From Pseudomonadota bacterium (GTDB taxonomy: Bacteria > Pseudomonadota > Gammaproteobacteria > Burkholderiales > Burkholderiaceae_C), in assembly GCA_021830925.1 (NCBI GenBank), contig JAKBNS010000213.1, positions 1 to 38,934 on the forward strand: a stretch of 38,934 bases of DNA, written 5' to 3'. The translations under genes were made by a program, and so were the position numbers. Numbering within the stretch: the first letter of the stretch is position 1; every line of letters starts with the position of its first letter. Shown here piece by piece: positions 34,978 through 38,934 of the stretch. A model generated the notes under the pieces. It ran no database searches. It was not told where the DNA came from and worked only from the letters and a program-made list of their open reading frames with translations.

Positions 34978-35008
34978 GCATGGTGCCGCGCCGGACGCGG
35001 CACCATGC
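34978..35008 (+). promoter_or_regulatory. Perfect 13-bp inverted repeat in the operon leader
   Basis: GCATGGTGCCGCG (34978-34990) and its exact complement (34996-35008) flank the loop CCGGA. It begins about 11 nt after the predicted sigma-E start point and ends 32 nt before the CBS gene ATG. It may be a 5' stabilising stem-loop or an operator. There is no T-run, so it is not a normal terminator. Confidence 0.55.
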
Positions 35009-35040
35009 GGCCGCCTTTCGCAACCGCAAGGAGATTCGTC

Positions 35041-35493
35041 ATGCCCCATGTATCCGACATCATGACCCGCGACGTGCGCTTCGTCGCGCCGGCCGAGAAG
35101 TTGCAGCGAGCCGCGCAGTTGATGAGCGACCTGGACGTCGGCGCGCTGCCCGTGTGCGACGGTACCCGCCTGGTCGGCATGGTCACCGACCGCGACATCA
35201 TCGTGCGCGGCACGGCCGCCGGCCATGCTCCCTCGGACGCCTGCGTGGCGGACGTGATGAGCGAGGACGTGTGCTGGTGTTTCGAGGACGAGGCCCTCGA
35301 CGACGTGATGCGTCAGATGGCAGACAGCCAGGTGCGGCGCATCCCCGTGGTATCTCGCGGCGAGGAACGCAGGCTGGTCGGCATGGTCGCGCTGGGCGAC
35401 ATCGCGCAGCACGACGCGGGGAGGGGCGAGCGGGCCGGCGATGCCGGCGATGTGCTCAGGCAGGTTTCCGATCCGTCGCGGCCGGGGCGCTGA
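35041..35493 (+). CDS. CBS-domain protein (tandem CBS pair)
   Basis: 150-aa soluble protein consisting of two CBS repeats. The first is VSDIMTRDVRFVAPAEKLQRA..LVGMVTDRDIIVRG; the second is VADVMSEDVCWCFEDEALDDVM..RRLVGMVALGDIAQ. Stand-alone CBS pairs sense adenosine nucleotides or related ligands in other proteins; no effector domain is attached here. A clear AAGGAG ribosome binding site (35028-35033) supports the start. It is followed at 54 bp by a ferritin-like gene, suggesting a shared transcript. Confidence 0.9.
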   Translation: MPHVSDIMTRDVRFVAPAEKLQRAAQLMSDLDVGALPVCDGTRLVGMVTDRDIIVRGTAAGHAPSDACVADVMSEDVCWCFEDEALDDVMRQMADSQVRRIPVVSRGEERRLVGMVALGDIAQHDAGRGERAGDAGDVLRQVSDPSRPGR

Positions 35494-35547
35494 GGCCTTG
35501 TCGCCCACCGCCTGTCGTCTTGACCACCCCACTCCTGGAGGAACCCC

Positions 35548-36720
35548 ATGGCCCTGGATCTCTACAGTGCCCGCGGCACGCCCGTGGAACTGCAATACCT
35601 GAACTGGCACGACATGGTGCGCACGCCGATCAGCAAGCTCGACGATGACGCCTTCACCCGCGTGCGCATCGTGCTCATGTCCGCCCTCGAGGATCAGGCG
35701 CTGCGCTTCGCCCACGGCGCGGCGCGCGCCAGCGCCGAACTGCGCGAAGGCCTGGCCCGCGTGCGGCGCATCGAACTGCATCAGGGCATTGCCGTGCGTT
35801 CGCTGCTCGGCGCCGATCATTCGGCACTGGAACTCGCGCTGGCCCACAAGCAGTGCGCGGTCGAGGTGGGCGCCGCGCTCGCGCAACGCGAAGCGCACGA
35901 GTCCATCGCCAGCGCGCTGCGCTTCGTTCTGCTCGAGGATATGGATCATCTCTATCGCTTCGCCGCGCTGCTCGACCGCGTCGAGGGCAGGGATGCGAAC
36001 AACATCCTGCAGAGCTACACCGACATCGTGCCTGCGCGGCCGAGCATCCTGCAGCACCGAGCCCCCCACGACGACCTGCTGGCGTCCTACGACTGCACCA
36101 CGGTGGGCCTTCCAAGTCGCCTGCACCTGCTGTGCATGCAGGCCGGCGCGTCGCAGATGCGCGGTCTGTTCGCCCACGCCGGCGTGGCCCACTCCGACCC
36201 CGTGGTGCGCCAGTTGCTGGCCGAGATCGCCTCCATCGAGGAGCAGCACGCCACGCACTTCGCATCCCTGATCGACCCCCGGGAGACCTGGCTGGAACAG
36301 TGGCTGCTGCACGAGGCCGCCGAGGCCTGGAGCTACGCGGCCTGTGTGCAGCAGGAGAGCGATTCGCGGATCAAGGCGTTCTGGGAGCAGATGCTCGACT
36401 ACGAGATCGGCCAGTTCCATTTCGTCGCCGGCCTGCTGCGCACCCAGCAGGGCCAGGACCCGCAGCGCCTGGTGCCGCGGGAACTGCCAGAACCCCTGCC
36501 TTTCGCCAGTCAGCGCGAATTCGTGCGCAAGGTGATGCGCGAGGAGCTCGAGCTCAGCGTGGCCGCACAACGCCATGTGCCGCGAAGCCAGGAAAGCCAG
36601 GCCACCCGCGACTACCGCGCGCAGGTGGATGCCGAGGGCTCGCCCAGCGAGGCCGTGGCCGCCGGCTACACCTGGACCCCCGGAACCGAACTGGCGCGCC
36701 TGCACCCGGCGAACGCCTGA
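35548..36720 (+). CDS. Ferritin-like protein, long helical form, function unknown
   Basis: 390-aa almost wholly helical protein with two ferritin-like halves. Potential metal-ligand groups are Glu48 in ALEDQALRF and EDMDH in the first half, and SIEEQHATHF and DYEIGQFHF in the second, with further Glu-rich helices such as LLHEAAEAWSY. The spacing looks like di-iron four-helix bundles, but not all ligands can be assigned by eye. There is no signal peptide. The Ser/Arg-rich end after about residue 345 is probably disordered. GGAGGA precedes the ATG. It lies between the CBS gene and a second, different ferritin-like gene (26 bp on). I cannot name the family. Confidence 0.6.
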   Translation: MALDLYSARGTPVELQYLNWHDMVRTPISKLDDDAFTRVRIVLMSALEDQALRFAHGAARASAELREGLARVRRIELHQGIAVRSLLGADHSALELALAHKQCAVEVGAALAQREAHESIASALRFVLLEDMDHLYRFAALLDRVEGRDANNILQSYTDIVPARPSILQHRAPHDDLLASYDCTTVGLPSRLHLLCMQAGASQMRGLFAHAGVAHSDPVVRQLLAEIASIEEQHATHFASLIDPRETWLEQWLLHEAAEAWSYAACVQQESDSRIKAFWEQMLDYEIGQFHFVAGLLRTQQGQDPQRLVPRELPEPLPFASQREFVRKVMREELELSVAAQRHVPRSQESQATRDYRAQVDAEGSPSEAVAAGYTWTPGTELARLHPANA

Positions 36721-36746
36721 TCCCGAACCACAACAGGAATCTCGAC

Positions 36747-37505
36747 ATGAAGCATCAACAACCGCGCATGGGCAGCAACCGAACCGGCGTGCAGATGTCT
36801 CCGCTGGACGCCAGGCGCATGCACGAGCAGCATGTGGAGCTCGCGCCGGCCGCGCCGCAATCGCCGGTCTCCGCGGCGACCGCCGACATGCGCGCTCGCT
36901 ACATCGCCGATGCCGGTCCGCTGGGCTCGGTTCCGCCGCCGGGTAGCGTCAAGGGCGTGCTGAACACCGGCGTGGCGATGATCAGCGGCAACAGTCCGCA
37001 GCTGCTGCTGGACAAGCTGGGCGAACGGCTGGCCTTCGAGCGTACCGCCACGCGCGTCCTCGACATGCTGATCACCAAGGTGCGCAGCAGCCAGGGCGAC
37101 GACGGCGAAGCCCTGGTTCCACTGGATCAGCTGCTGACCATGCGTGAGCAGGAGGCCGGGCATTTCGCGCTGGTGGCACGCTGTATCGAGGAGCTTGGGG
37201 GCGACAGCAGCGCCCAGACCCCCGGCGGGGATCTGGTGGGCATGGAGTCCGCCGGGTTGCTGCAGGTGATCTGCGACCCCCGCACCAGCATCGTGCAGTC
37301 GCTGCACGCGTTGCTCATTTCCGAGATGGCCGACCACTACGGCTGGGAAATCCTGGTGGCACTGGCTGCCACGCAAAAGCACACGGCCATGCAGCGCGAG
37401 TTCGAGCTCGCCCTGGAGCGCGAGGCTGCCCACCTGCAGTATGTGAAGGCCTGGTTCGAGCGTCATACCCTGGGCGCGCCGACGGCGCCGGAATTCCCGC
37501 ACTAG
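36747..37505 (+). CDS. Ferritin-like di-iron protein, NRTGxQMSP type
   Basis: 252-aa protein whose second half shows the classic E-ExxH-E-ExxH order: Glu in LAFERTATR, EAGH in MREQEAGHF, Glu in LLISEMADHY, and EAAH in LEREAAHLQY. The N-terminal motif NRTGVQMSPLD and the SVPPPGSVKG linker precede the bundle. I recall similar uncharacterised ferritin-like proteins with this N-terminal motif, but no proven function. There is no signal peptide. It closes a three-gene unit with the CBS protein and the 390-aa ferritin-like protein, 26 bp after the latter. Confidence 0.75.
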   Translation: MKHQQPRMGSNRTGVQMSPLDARRMHEQHVELAPAAPQSPVSAATADMRARYIADAGPLGSVPPPGSVKGVLNTGVAMISGNSPQLLLDKLGERLAFERTATRVLDMLITKVRSSQGDDGEALVPLDQLLTMREQEAGHFALVARCIEELGGDSSAQTPGGDLVGMESAGLLQVICDPRTSIVQSLHALLISEMADHYGWEILVALAATQKHTAMQREFELALEREAAHLQYVKAWFERHTLGAPTAPEFPH

Positions 37506-37629
37506 GAGCCTGGGTATCGAGCCCACCGGCCAGGTCGGCGTACTTGCTGCGGCGAGTCAAGGCGAAGCGGCCTCCCCGGCGCGATGATGCTGTCCGTGCG
37601 GGGCTCGGGAGTCCCCGCGGGAGTCCGCC

Positions 37630-38934
<1,305 letters not shown>

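Overview
The window is a very GC-rich (roughly 70%), densely coded stretch of a betaproteobacterial chromosome, most likely order Burkholderiales. I base this on gene order: yceD-rpmF-plsX-fabH-fabD-fabG-acpP-fabF leading into rpoE-rseA-degP-lepA-lepB-DUF4845-rnc-era-recO-pdxJ-acpS-nagZ, plus aroQ-accB-accC-prmA-DUF3426 and mpl beside aroC. The genus cannot be fixed from the sequence. I see no rRNA, tRNA, CRISPR array, prophage or insertion sequence.

Layout. 1-2071 (-): RNase E, its C-terminus cut by the window edge, with a leader of up to about 670 nt. 2751-5579 (+): rluC, a HAD phosphatase and sppA. 5640-7977 (-): two small YeeE/YedE sulfur-transport proteins, maf and an RsmI-like methylase, tightly coupled. 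8175-14708 (+): yceD-rpmF and the fatty-acid synthesis cluster. 14731-20420 (+): a YgfX-like membrane protein, the sigma-E module rpoE-rseA-degP (no rseB between them) and lepA. 20471-26516 (+): lepB, DUF4845, rnc, era, recO, pdxJ, acpS, nagZ, many joined by ATGA overlaps. 26548-32196 (-): DUF3426 zinc-ribbon protein, prmA, accC, accB, aroQ and a conserved protein of unknown function. 32271-34852 (+): mpl and aroC. 35041-37505 (+): a CBS-domain protein and two unlike ferritin-like proteins, apparently one operon. 37630 to the right edge (+): a DUF3300 protein ending in a poly-glutamine tract.

How it fits together. Most of the window is core housekeeping: lipid synthesis (plsX, fab genes, acpP, acpS, accBC), RNA processing (rne, rnc, era, rluC), protein export and quality control (lepB, sppA, degP), the envelope-stress sigma factor and wall recycling (nagZ, mpl).

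The least described parts are these. (1) The CBS/ferritin-like operon at 35041-37505 is preceded by a sigma-E-like promoter (GGAACTC-N16-TCAGA) and a perfect 13-bp inverted repeat. (2) The degP-lepA gap holds an apparent small transcript: a -10 box, two stem-loops and a run of eight T, followed by a second strong hairpin next to the lepA start. (3) The rne leader is long and overlaps rluC. (4) Four genes have a -10-like hexamer only 6-7 nt from the ATG, which suggests leaderless mRNAs. (5) rseB is missing from the sigma-E locus.

Promoter calls rest on eye-matched hexamers and are tentative.
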